Assembly (NCBI RefSeq): GCF_965638725.1
Contig: NC_134952.1
Coordinates: 61,544,065-61,608,064 of the forward strand
Length of the DNA stretch: 64,000 nt
Reading direction: 5' to 3'
Source of the DNA: Aptenodytes patagonicus
Taxonomy: Eukaryota > Chordata > Aves > Sphenisciformes > Spheniscidae
Both the position numbers and the translations under genes were made by a program. Shown piece by piece: positions 39,201 to 51,882 of this stretch. The notes under the pieces were generated by a model. It did no database searches. It saw only the letters and a program-made list of their open reading frames with translations, and was not told where the DNA came from. Position 1 is the first letter of the stretch, and each line of letters starts with the position of its first letter.

Positions 39201-42200
39201 CACCGATCATTAGCTGGAAATCAGCCCTGAGGTCCTTGAAGCTAATGGAGATTTAACACAGCTCTACCAAACACAGCACCATTTCTGGGTGCTTCGATAA
39301 CTCCGTTGTGCCTAACAAATACCACCAAAACTCTGAATATCTGCTCTGCAGATAGCAGATAGCTGCAAACACAGTTCAAGCTGGAAAGAGCTGGCTCCAA
39401 CCAACAAAAGCACATTTGCTTTTGCACATTGGGTAGCGAGCTCCAAAACATTGTTATCTTTCTATTTGGAGATTATCCTGAAAGAGATGCATCCGTGTTT
39501 CACTGCAAGAAAAACCATCTCAGGGACTCTGGAAAGTCTAATGTGGTAGACATAAAAATTAAAAAGTCACTTGGCATTCAGGGATGGAGCGACTCCTCTG
39601 CTCTGAGGAAGCAAACCATCTGGATAGGCTTTCTTGATGGCTCTCAACTCTGTCACACTGTCGTCCAAACCTCTTTTTCCAGCAAGCTCCCGGGCTCTCA
39701 AAGAGGACATCCCACCCCACCTAGGGGACTTCCACTCCTGATGGTCGAGGTGAATTGGCAGTGCTTGCACAGGCACGCAGGGAGAGCTGCCATGTTACAG
39801 AGCATGACTCTGCTTGAGATCGCACTTGTCTATTGAGCAAGCGAGCCCTGGGAAAATGAAAAGGAGGAACCCACAACTGGAATTGCCAGAGGCCGAGGCT
39901 GGCACAGAGGATGACGCAGGCTCCGGGTGTTGTGTGGCCTGAGAAAGCCAGGCTGGCTCCAACCCCCGCCACAGCCCAAGCCCATGCTGAGCCAGGAATT
40001 CAAAGGCAGCAAACCCATTCTGAAGGAGCAAGGCTTTGGCCAGCGCTGATTCAAGCACTGCCCCAGTTAATGCCAGGAACCAGACTCATATCACCCGTGA
40101 CTCTGGCTGATTCACCAGAGACTGAGCATGCTACATCCATATTAAGGCCAAGGAAAGGGGTGAACTGCTGTCTGAGCCTCCCTGAGCTTAATCCATCATT
40201 TCCCTCCCTAGCCCCATATCCGAAGAAAGCAATCAGCATGGGCAAAGTACTTCTAGAAGCCCTGGCCACTGCTGACAACTCAAGAACTATTATCCTGAAT
40301 TACTAACAGACCTATACTGACTTTACACAGAACATAAAAACTGCCCATGAAACACTCCTGTGGCAATCCAAAAGCATGCATTTTGCAAATTCAGAGGCTT
40401 ATGCAAAGATCCTCTTGGTAAAAAGCCAGAGTGCTGTTGCCAAAAGTCAACAATGTGAATTTTTCAGATAAAGGAAACTTGACACCTCAAGCCCCAGATT
40501 GCCTGCCATTTCCATTTTGGTTTGGGTTTCAGAGAATAACCGCTGTGGAGTCTTTCCCCGTTGAGCCAGAAGAGACGGCTGGAGCTCCCCTGAGTCCAGC
40601 AACCCTCTCTCTTCAAAGGGAGCTGGAGTAAGTGAGTAGCTATCAACTTGCCAAACCACACTGGCTGGCTCTCACTGACAACCTCCAGAATCGGTGTGGC
40701 CAGCAGGACAGAAGACCAAGCACTGCTGAAATGAGCTAGCTGAATGCCAAAAGGAGGAAAGGACCAGGGGTATAACCAAAGAGAGGAGGGATGATGACAA
40801 GCAGAGGTGCCGACTGGTGTTATGGGAGTAAGTGGAAGTAGATGAGGCCAATACATTGCGGCAATGGAAATTCTGCTTTTTTTTTTTTTTTTCTACGAGC
40901 ATTGCAGTAATAAAGATATAAAGGTGGAAACAGCAATGAAAGCTGTGATCTTGGCTTCATTTCATAGGAATAGGAGCCAAATATTACACCAGGAGGCTGG
41001 TGACCATGGCTAAAACTGTCTGGAGACCATGCAAAGAATGGTACCTGCCAACTAATAGGCCTGTTTCCCCCCCAAAGTCCAATAGCTGCTGATCTCTGTT
41101 CTTCAGAGTCCATGTAATGGTCCACATCTATCTCCTGTAGCCTTTGCTGCTAGAGACATGAGGAGCATGACGGTGAAGCAAAAACCTTGAGTTCCACCTG
41201 CAAGGCAGAATTAACATGCCAGCTGGTTCACCATAGGTTGACGATGCTGCTGGAGCAAACAGGTGGCCAACAGACTTGTTACATTGGCTAGGAATTAAAT
41301 CATCACCAATGCAACACACCAAAGAATGCCCCACAGTCAGTACTTGGCTCAGCAAACACCTCCAAGAGGACTTACTAAGGGCATGCGGTCCTGTGAAGCA
41401 TGTCAAGAAAAGCTAGGCTTTATCCTCTACAAAGAAAAATGCTGCTCTCCACTTCAATGCTTCTCCTGTGCGAGAATTAGCACTGAAAATCATAGGAAAG
41501 TGGACCTACAAACCAGCTTAATATAGTGGCTTGGTCAGGGACTTTGTTATCAAGAACTCTCTCCCTCAGACGAGTTACTGCTCATGGAACGATAGCTCCA
41601 TGTTTTATCTGGGCTTTTCCTAGCTTGGGAGCAAACCCTGGTAACATTAGTGTTTGTGTTTCAGTGGTCCAGCGCCTACGTCCAGGCACAAAAGAGCACC
41701 TTCCTAAGGTACAGGCAGGATAACGGGACACACATTGCCTCCAGTGAACTGACGAGTGTATTCATCTGCGGCAAGAGCTCAAACAGCTAGAATTTCTCTG
41801 CTTGCTGACACAGAGACTATAAAGAGAAGAGAAAGTCATTAAGGTAGCAGAGGATACTTCTTTGAGTACATGGCACCAGCAAACAGCACCAGGGCTAGTG
41901 TGCCTCATCCTCTGAAAAAGGTGTTTATAGCTAAGCTGTGCTGATGATAGTGATGCATTACAGCACCCTGATGGTTGCCCAGAAGAAGAAAGATAGCATG
42001 GATGCTGCTGACAGGTCAGGAATAGCAAAGGGGATTCCACAAGGAGCTGTCCCTCTTCCCTGCCTTTCTGGAGAAGGCTGAAAATCAGTGCTAGCCGTGC
42101 CAGGATCCTGCTACGCCCACCATGGCTTAGAACAGGGACTTCTCTAGACCTGTGCATTTCCCTTGCAGAAAATGACCTACCCAACATGGGAATTGCACAA

Positions 42201-45200
42201 TGCTGACACAGACCTTTCTGCTCCATACAAGCACTGAGAGAAGAGCCACACTACTCCAAGGCAGGGTGCAAATTCCCAGAGAGCTGAAGCATCAGAAAAA
42301 AATCAAGCAAAAAAGGAGAATAGAACCTTAAAAAATAAATAAAATTAAGTCTACGGCAGCCAGGTATGACAACCACACCATATGAAGAGAGTCCTCTGGA
42401 GCATGGAAGCACATGTGGAGCACATTTCTTGCAAGACCTGGAAGGGACCACAGTCTACCTCTGTCACACTGATAATCACTCACTGTTACCCATAAAACAA
42501 ATAAGCAAGTGGACTGCCATGTAAAGAACACTGAATACTCGGGGAAAAAAGTATATGAAATATTTTTTCTTTTAAAGAAAAAAGGAACCTATAATTAATA
42601 AACAACTGGTTGTTTCTGGTCACCAAGAACTTCGGAAGTCATAGAAGTCGTTTCCTCTTCCATCTCTTCTACAAATAAATTAAAAATTTTTTCAACTGTC
42701 AGTCAGTTCTTCAGCCTTGAATTAACCAGATATTGAATTAAATCAAATGAATAAAATGATGTGAAGAAAACAGTTGCTCTGAAATGGTGCAATACATTAC
42801 TCCAAAGTGGGCTTAATATTTCAGTCAACACTGTCTCCAAGCATTTAACCAATTACCTCTGGCAACTGGATTTTGTTTTCTTTAAAACTTCATCAGACAT
42901 GAACACCTTTAAATCACTTCATTTAATACAAATAACTAAACAGATTACAATAAATTTGGGCCATATTACAAGTTTGTTTCTTTCAAATCCAAAGTACCAG
43001 GGTTTTAAAATAAACATAATCCTTTCCAGTTTTAAAAATTTCTCAACCAAGCAAAAAGTATTTTCCATTCTCCAAAGTAATCCAGAACATAGACCATATT
43101 GTTCACTAATGTACATTCAATCTGGGATACACTGGTGTCACTAATCTAACGTGAAATTCAGGTGTGCAGAAGACCATTCTGTATCTACTTTAAAACACAA
43201 TCATCAGTTACTGACAAATATATTTAAAATATGAAAAAAATTACGAACTGACCCACTGGCTACTCTACTAATCCTGGGATTTTATTTTGCCTGGGGTTCT
43301 CTAGGGTTTCTTCAGAAAACATAAAGTAATTGCACAAACTCAGAGGCACAGTTCTCCATCAAGAAAGTCTTCCACAAGAACATGCAAAAGCCCACACCAA
43401 GAGTGCCTCACGGGTTGATCTAAAGAAGGCAAATACTATGAAAGAAGCAATGCTGGAAGAAACACTAGGTGAATGTAGAGGCAGAGGTAATACGAAGAAA
43501 ACAGAAATGTGCAGATTTACTTGTTCCAGTCAACAACAGTAACTAAAGTTTATTGATTTCAGTTTCAGCAGCTAAAAATCCATGAAAACATTTTTATGTG
43601 ATACAGACAATACTATCCCATATTCAAATTTCTATCAAAGTAATAATATAAGCTAGGATTTTCTCACAGTCATTGCTATTTACTTACCAATTAGTACAAT
43701 AAAACCTATTTTAAAATGGAAATATTACTAACCTATTTTAAAATATAAATAAGTGCAAATAGTTTTTGTATCCAGTTGTAATTTAGCTTTTCAGTTATAT
43801 GGAAATATCTAAATAAAGAGACTGAAAAAAATCTGTTAGCTACAAAAATAGCTGGACACATTCTCAGCCACTGTCTCTCAACTGTTCCCTTTATATCCAT
43901 TGTAAAACTATTTCCAACACACTAATCACATCTATTCGGAAGAAACTAAAATTATATGATTTCAAACTATTTTCATTAGAAAAACAGTCCTTTAACAACT
44001 GCTTTTAGTCTTCCATCTAATTATATACTCTTAAAGGCCAAATATTCATTCAGTATGCAAAAATAACCATAGCCTTTTATTAAGGATAAACACCAGATAA
44101 GAGTTCATAAGAAAAATAAAGATGCTCTTTGCCTCTACCAGCAACACTGTCCAATATAGGAAATTAAATTTAACTTTAAAATTTTAAATACATATATGTC
44201 AAAGTCTTAGTAACTCCATATCAGAGACTTACTACAATTAAGTCTGTTCACAGCATCATAACTTGCTGGACTGTGTGGCTAGTATTTCCTTGGAGATACT
44301 TCACGTAACAGCCAAGATGTTCAAAAATCTACCTTTCTAAAAAGCTCTCCCCTAACTCAATACTAAGTAATCTGCACTTAAAACCCCACAGCCCTGCCAA
44401 GAAATCTTACCTATCTGGAATATTTTTGTGACCAATAGTCAATAAAAAAAGATTGAACTGATTAATAATTGATTCTGACATCTGTCTAAGGACAGCGTAA
44501 GAACAGTACATTATAAGGTTACTCAAATTAGAGGGCTAGCACTATCTTTTTTTTTCTTTTACCTATGCACCTGTCCCACTTTTTATGCAAAGGCTGTTTA
44601 TTAAATGCAAGCAAAACCCCTGATTTCCTATTTCGTAACAATCATGGTCTGATCTTCTCCACATTCAATGTACGTTTCTACAAAAAAATAAAATTGATTT
44701 CAAGTACAAAGCAGCAGCTATCTAATCCACAAATAAAAACTACAGCGATGTTCTGCTCTTCCTAAAACAAGCTTGAAGCCATGATCATATTAAAGACACA
44801 GATGTGAGGGGATTTTTCAACTTCCAAACAGATGCAAACAAAGTATTACAATCCAGGGGTGCAGGTAAATGAATAAGCAAGCAAACTACGTGACGTTTGT
44901 GCAGTGTCCTCTCAAATCCTGCAATCCCTTCTAGAAAGTCTGGGTCTACATCTCCCTCTTCTTTACTCATGTTCTTCTCGCATGACTTGGTCTCAGAAAC
45001 TTTCCATGCCTGTAACGGAAACTTGAGCCAACTTCTCAAATGTATGATTTCTTCATCTCCACTCATCATCCACTTCTGTTTCTGAGAAGCTCCTCATCAT
45101 GACACCTGTATCTCAAGAAGCAAAACAGGAAACATCACAGGGATGAAGCAAGGAAAGATGTATAATAATATGCCTCCGTGTCTTTAATAAAATCCCAACT

Positions 45201-48018
45201 TTCATTCAAGTTCCTTTTAGGAAATAAGAGTTCCTTTCACAAAAGCAAAGTTTTACCAAACTAGGTATGTAAACATCACGTGCCAAAATTGGGGTAACCA
45301 ATCAAATCTCCCCATCTGCACCTTCGTTCCTGACATGACGAGCAGGAGAAATCCTGTACCCACTGGGCTTACATACTATGGAAAACATCATTGGGTGCCA
45401 AGCTTGCAGAACTAGTCTGCGGCAGCCAGCTCAACTAAAAGAAACCACTGACCCATCTACTAACTTATCCGCTACTGAAAACAATGCAAGTTATCTTTAC
45501 CCAGGACCTGTTCGTCCAAGTAAGTAGAGCTCTAGCCCACAACTGAGATGAAAAACAAAGACGTAAGCCTCTCCTCTACTTTCCCCACTGCTCCTTAATC
45601 TATGCAACTTCCACAGTACGTTTGCATTTTTACACACTTATCAGGTACTGGAGGAGATGCTTCCTCTGCATTACAGCAGTTTAACTACAAGGTGACAAAG
45701 GCCTAAGGTATTTTCAGCATGTCTTTGTCCCCAGAATCACGTCATAAAGTTTGGGGTCAGGGTGGAAGGGACTTGCCTATCTGTTTCTGCCATCCAAAAC
45801 TTGTGATCAAGCGGGCCCAAAGCCAACAGCAGCACTGTTCAGAGTCTAACAACAAAAAGGCAGAATGGTGACTCGTCCGCAAAATGGAGACACAGCCATC
45901 TTGTGTCCAAACAAGCAGTCCAAACCATTTGCCTGCCTCACGATTCTACCCAAACGCTGAACGAGGGGGTGCAGGAGAAATGATTTCTGCAGCCTCCCCA
46001 GCCCTGAAGCCTTCAGGACAGATAAGCAGGCACCAAAACCATTCTGCCAGCCAGCTCTCAGTGACACAGAAGCATGAAAGCAATTTTCTCTGTCCCTTTT
46101 AGGGTTAAAGCCATCTTTAAATAAACATTAGCACCAAAATGTCTTCCTAGCAGAGGCAGAGCAGATCCTACCTCTTATCAGCCACCATTGCAAATTCTCA
46201 GAATTCCACCTCCCATCTGATATCCTCCTTTCTTCAGAGCAGGCTTCACTCAGAAAGACAGCACAGTCCTTCACCAGCTCCTCCCAGGGAAACAACAAGG
46301 ACGGGTCATTTCGGCGCTCTTACACTAGAAACGAGGGACAGCTGTAGGGACAAAGTCCCATCCAAGCATAAAAAGTCTTGGCTTTGGTTCTTGCACACTG
46401 CCGTAGAGAAGATAACTGAGCCTTGGATGGTCAAAGCAAGAAACCCTCTGACAACGCTCTGGGTATTGCGGAAACAATAGCTGCTAAGTAACCGGACAGA
46501 AATGTATTTGCTGTGCAGGGATTATATGTCAAAGAAAAATACACATTCTGTCAATTCTGAACTCTTGAAGAAGTCCTAACCCTCAAAAATGCTTAGGAGG
46601 CAAACAGTCCTGAAAGCCTGTGCCTCAGTGATCATGCCTGCTACTGAGAAACATGCTATTGCCTACTCAGGAAAGGCAACTATCACAGATTTCAAGAGCT
46701 TACAGAGCACAAAAGCCGAGGCAGCCACACATGTCCTGTCAGCAGGACATCCAGAACGTGTCCAGATACCATCCAATTATTTTATACCACAGTGATCCTT
46801 AATCTTTTATCATGATGATCTCTGTACAGAAGAAACAGAAACCACAATTTCACTGTTACATAATCATAACAACTCCATATTCTCTCTGAGCACCAGAAAT
46901 TAACTGCGGACAAGTAATTAAATTTATTATTGACACCCTCACTCATTAATCAGATGTCTACATTCAGCGTATGCACCATACAGATTACAAGACATCCAGG
47001 CTGCTCACTGTTGCATGCAGAAAGAGAACTGTAGAAAAAGATTAATAGTTGTCAAAAAGATCTGACACTGGCTGTCACCTGAAACAACCGAGGAATTTTT
47101 GGTTTTCTTTTGAAGAGACAATTTACTAGCAGGCTGGTACTTCTAACTTTGATCTTCATAGCAGCCAACACCAGCAGAAGAATTTTGTAGCTCAGTAACA
47201 AAACACAGAAACCTCCCGGACTGTTAACTCAATTACAGTATTTTGGCAAGGAAGCCTTCTCCTTATAGCTTGAGGAAAGTCTTAAGATTAAACAGTGCAT
47301 GTTTTAAAGGTACACGTGCCTCAATTATTTGGTGTAACTGTTCATGCACCTAATTGCTTTGAGAGAAAAAGTATTCCACGGCAACTTGCTTGGAAGACTG
47401 ATATTTTTCCTTGTTTCCCAAGGAAACAATGGTTATATAACCACACCAACTGTCCCATGCACAGAAAAGTAAATTATAAGGCCAATCTCAACCTAATCTG
47501 ATGGAAAAGGACAGAGATTTCACAGGTGCTCAATTCCTACAACAGGCTTGCAGAATAAATAACCGAGGCAGCCCCCTGAGCAATGTGCCTGGTTCACAAA
47601 CATCAGGGAGACATCATGTTTTGTTTAAATATACCCAAGAACTACAAGGTGGTGAGACGCTGCTCAGGCACTGTGCTGTTGGAAAAATCAGGGACGCTAA
47701 CGGTACTGCTGTGTAATGGAAAGAAAGAAGGGAAGATGTTTAAGGTACCACAGTGCCACCAAAACTGAGAAAGCTGCAGGAAACTCTCATCTTCACTAGT
47801 TCAGCTGCTCACAGAGCTACTTTTTAGTCTACGGAGCAATACAGCAATGCCTTATGTGCCCATCACAGCTTCCATCTTTACGTGGGCTGCTGCTGACGTG
47901 TTAGCAGGCACTTCTCAGGATTCATTAAAGGCACTTGGGTCAACAGTTGTCCTCTTTCACCAATGAGACACTGGAAAAGCAGACATACACTGCAGTACAG
48001 GTAGCCTCAGAAAACCCT

Positions 48019-48034
48019 CAAAAAAAAAAAAAAA
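48019..48034. repeat. Poly(A) homopolymer
   Basis: An A-run of about 15-16 in intron 1, about 60 bp left of the ancient LINE remnant. Confidence 0.7.
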
Positions 48035-48084
48035 GCTTTTCAAACCCTTTCAACAAGATCTTACCCAGACAGGGTAAGGTAAGC

Positions 48085-48400
48085 ACTACCATGACAGGTC
48101 AGATTGCTGGTCCATCTGTTTAAGAATCCTGCCTCCTGTGATCGGGACCAGATGCTTCAGAAGGTGGAACAGCTCGGGTAGTGAACAATGATGTAATTCA
48201 CCCAAAGGGGAAACTCCTTCCTGACCTCATCAATTAGCATGAAGGTTTATATGCTTAATTTCTTTTTAATCCTATTTACTGCAACTCTGGACATCGTCAT
48301 TATATATATAAATGTCCAGGTCTGCTTGGAATCCAACTAAACTTTTGGCCTCGGTAATATCATGTGGTATAATTATGCCAGGTTTCAAATGTACTGATTT
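48085..48400. mobile_element. Ancient LINE (CR1-superfamily) remnant
   Basis: Contains AGATTGCTGGTCCATCTG, ATCCTGCCTCCTG and CCAGATGCTTCAGA in that order, then a degraded block ending near CTCGGTAATATCATGTGG. These recall, in order, the widespread amniote GGTCCATCTAGCCCAGTATCCTG repeat that I associate with old CR1-like LINEs. The copy is heavily decayed. The family is from memory and its orientation is not established. Confidence 0.5.
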
Positions 48401-51400
48401 TCAATTTCATTTAAACATCCCTTTGTTCTTGCACTATGGGAACTAGCACAGCTATTAACCACCTCTCTTTCCTTTCCCAGGGCTCCAGCCCGGCTTGCAC
48501 TGTAAGCTCCCATGCCATACTGTGCTCTGTTACAGAGTGGGAACAAAATCTGAGGGCCTCTAAGGCAACAATTTAGCAACTTCTGTCAGTTATCCAGCAA
48601 CATTTCTATACACTAAATTTCAGGGATCTGCTGGAACCTGGCAGCTCCACCAGAATTTCACCAGGCCCTACCCTCTTCCAGACCTTGCAAGCTCACTTTT
48701 CTGACATTTTCCACTCCAGAGCTTCCACCCTTATAAGTAAACTGTTTTGCCCTGTGTTGTGCTCTTTGACCCCCCCCCGAGATTCTGATAAATTTAGTTA
48801 TAAAAGAACAGACAAAAAGCATACCATGCTGGGCTTTTCAAGGTCACACAGGAACCTCTCCCTCTGAGCAAAGAATTCCCCTCCCATCTCCATGCCTGAA
48901 TAAAGAACAACAGTGTCCAACCAAGCAAAACCAATCCCGTTTTGCTCTTGGCTGGTGTTCCTGTGGGCTGCAGGTTCCTCTGTGCAATAACTTTAGCCTA
49001 TGTTGTTACTTATGGATGAGCTCATGTCATATTCATCATGATTATTATGCCAAGTATTTACTAAAGCTCCAGTGCGATTAGTCACTGCTGTTTCTGCTCA
49101 CAACACGCTTACAAGAGGCATCAAGGTATAAAGCCACACCTTCATTCAATAAAAGTTTGGTGAAAAACAATATAATGATGTATGCAAGCAGCAGACAAGG
49201 AAGGGAGACTCTTAAAGCAACCTTGAGGTTCTGGATCCTCTCATCTCCCCAAAACACAGTCCTGCTTTCAGTAACTATTTGGGCTGCATTTTCTTCTCCC
49301 AGCCTCTGGAGCTAAAACTTTGGACCCCAGGCCACAGGTTCTTAATCCCAAAGTCTTTAGGAGAGAAAGAGTAGGTCTAGCTGATGTGTCATGGGAAGAT
49401 GGCCTCCCAAGGAGATGACAGAGTTTTTACAGCATCTGTGAGAAACATCACATAGCCATCACCATTCTACTGCACGTGTTTTGATTACGGGCTTGGAACT
49501 GGTGAATTATGGCAAGAGAATACTTCTTTGCCTCAACCAAAAAGAAAATTACACCATTTCATCCCACTTTAGAAGGACCTTCAGGCAAGCAACCCGTCGA
49601 GAGAAAATTCCTGTCCCAGCCTATGGTCCATAAACAAATGGAGCTCTTTAACGATCAAAATAGCACTAACAGAACTGGTAACAGGCACCACTTTGCCAAC
49701 TGTTAGCTCATTAAGTAATACAGCCACATGCAACTTTTTTCTCTATTTGAGTATCATATACTGATTAGTCAACAAAATCACAGGTCTCATAATGTCAGTT
49801 AAATTGTCCCATTGCATACTTCTCAATGACCTCCCCATACTGTTTAATAGTTACGCAGCAGTCTTAGAAACTCTGTTCCAGAGCGATGATCTTAATACCG
49901 TCTTTCTAAGAGACCATAAACATTTTCCTGTTCTTCTGTCTCGCATGTGTAAAGACACCATACCGAACTGAGTACTTCTACAATGCCCTTAGGCAATGCT
50001 CAAACAGCGGTCCAAGCCACAAGTTTCAGAGCTCTGCCATACCAGCATCTCCAGGACCTCTGATCAGCCATCGAGTGGTTTGCCTTTGGCATTTCAGGAT
50101 TTGCTGAGGTTGAAAGAGAAGACAGTAATGATACAGAACAATTCTCCCATCAGCAGTGGCAAAAGTAATCTTGGAGGCCTTGAGTGCAATGCTTTCACCA
50201 TTTCTGAGTCATTACTGAATATGAAGTCAAAAAGAGGTGATATTTTCTGTTTGTCACACACAAAAACAGAGTTTGGGCAAGGAAATCTTTTAACGGACTC
50301 AGCAAAGGTATTTTTGGCTGCTAGAATTCTCAATCTGTTGTGCTAAAATTAGCTTTAAATAAATGTGCAATACAAGTAGTACATACTTTGCCTAAGAAAA
50401 AATCCGCTGGCCACTTACAGATCATATGAACTCGGTTATTTAGTTGAGCTAAGAACATCAATTATTCCAAGCCTTATCTGACTGTAGATTTGGGTCTACT
50501 TAGCAATGGCACTGCCACATATCAAAACACACGAGCCACAGCTCTTTACCAAAGCGAGGGAAAGTTCCTGCAAACAACAGTTGCTGACATTTAATAAGAT
50601 GGTCATGAAGAAAAGAGGTAAGACTGAAAAAGCCTGCGCCTCTGCCTCTCCCCTTCTGACCTTCCCTCTGAAAAGAAAAAGCAAGTCTTCCTCTTCTGTC
50701 AGTCCACCCTTCCTTCTATATTACATATAAAGAAATTGGATGCTTTCAACTATCATTCCCTGATGTCCACCAACCAAAGCTATGGAAGACGATATTCTTA
50801 CTTTTTTCCCCCTTCAAGCTTTTCATCAATCAGTAAAAGGGTTCCCCAAGTTCCGCTTTGTTTGTACAATCGGTGTCACAGAAGTTGGTTCTAATATTGC
50901 TCATCAGAGCATACACCACGATCTGAGCAATGGCAAAATAGAGTCGTTCAAACACACCGAGTACTCTGTGCTGGGTAAAGTTCACAGCAGCTGTTCGAGT
51001 CCCAGGAAAGACATCTGAGAGAAGCGCCATAAATAACGAGATCACATGGAGTCTCCGATTGCACAGCCAACATACATCTGTCCTGCTCAGGAATTTATGC
51101 TTCACACCCTACACTGTCAGTCAAGAGTGTATTACAAATTATGTTTTCAGGATGATCCAGAGGATATTTTGGAAAGTAATACAGCCCTCCTGCCGGCCGA
51201 GTCTTTTCAAAATACTCATTCTATTCCATTACAAAAAAGACAAATGTTTCTATAATCTTGTCCAAACCAGTGTCTTTCTCAGGAACAAGCTATAGATCCA
51301 TGTGTGCCTTTTATACATCACAGATGTCTAAAACCAGTTCCAGCGAGTCTGACAGCCTGACGGAAACTGAATGGGACTACTCCTTCGCAGACTCAGGATC

Positions 51401-51772
51401 TAAGTTTTTCTTCAGATGTGCAAATGTAAGGTATTTTCTCAGACTCGAATTTCAGCAAATCCCTAATTTGAGCAGCCCCTTTTTACGAGTCTTAATTCAT
51501 TTCACTGTTAGATTAAAATTAAACCCAGTTCTCCCAGAGCATCTCATTCCTAGGCCTCTGCAAGGGGAGAATCACTTTTCAAAGCAGTGCCTAGCTATAA
51601 TTGGGAAAGAAGATATATAGCTATTTTATAAAAATGAGATTTTTTTTTCTTTCTGGAGTTTTGCCACAAATTGCCTTCGAGGGCTTGGTTCAGAAATTCC
51701 AAATTCAGTTTATTGTTTTTCTCATTGAGAACTAACTCCTTTTAGCAATTCTGTTAATCTTGGAGTTTGAAG

Positions 51773-51882
51773 TTATTTTTATTAAAGTAACGCCCAGAGT
51801 TTAGATATTCCATAAAAAGATCAGGAATTATTTTTATTAAAGTAACACCCAAAGCTTAGACATTCCTTGCAAAAATCAGGCA
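51773..51882. repeat. Two-copy 55-bp tandem duplication
   Basis: Copies at 51773-51827 and 51828-51882 both begin TTATTTTTATTAAAGTAAC and match at 46 of 55 positions. It is a locally duplicated, now diverged unit in intron 1 of SLC20A2. Only two clear copies are seen. Confidence 0.85.

Noticed and set aside
39429..40306. Pair of 130-codon open frames in the long 5' intron
   Set aside because: Overlapped by several open frames on the opposite strand and without family resemblance; composition effect.
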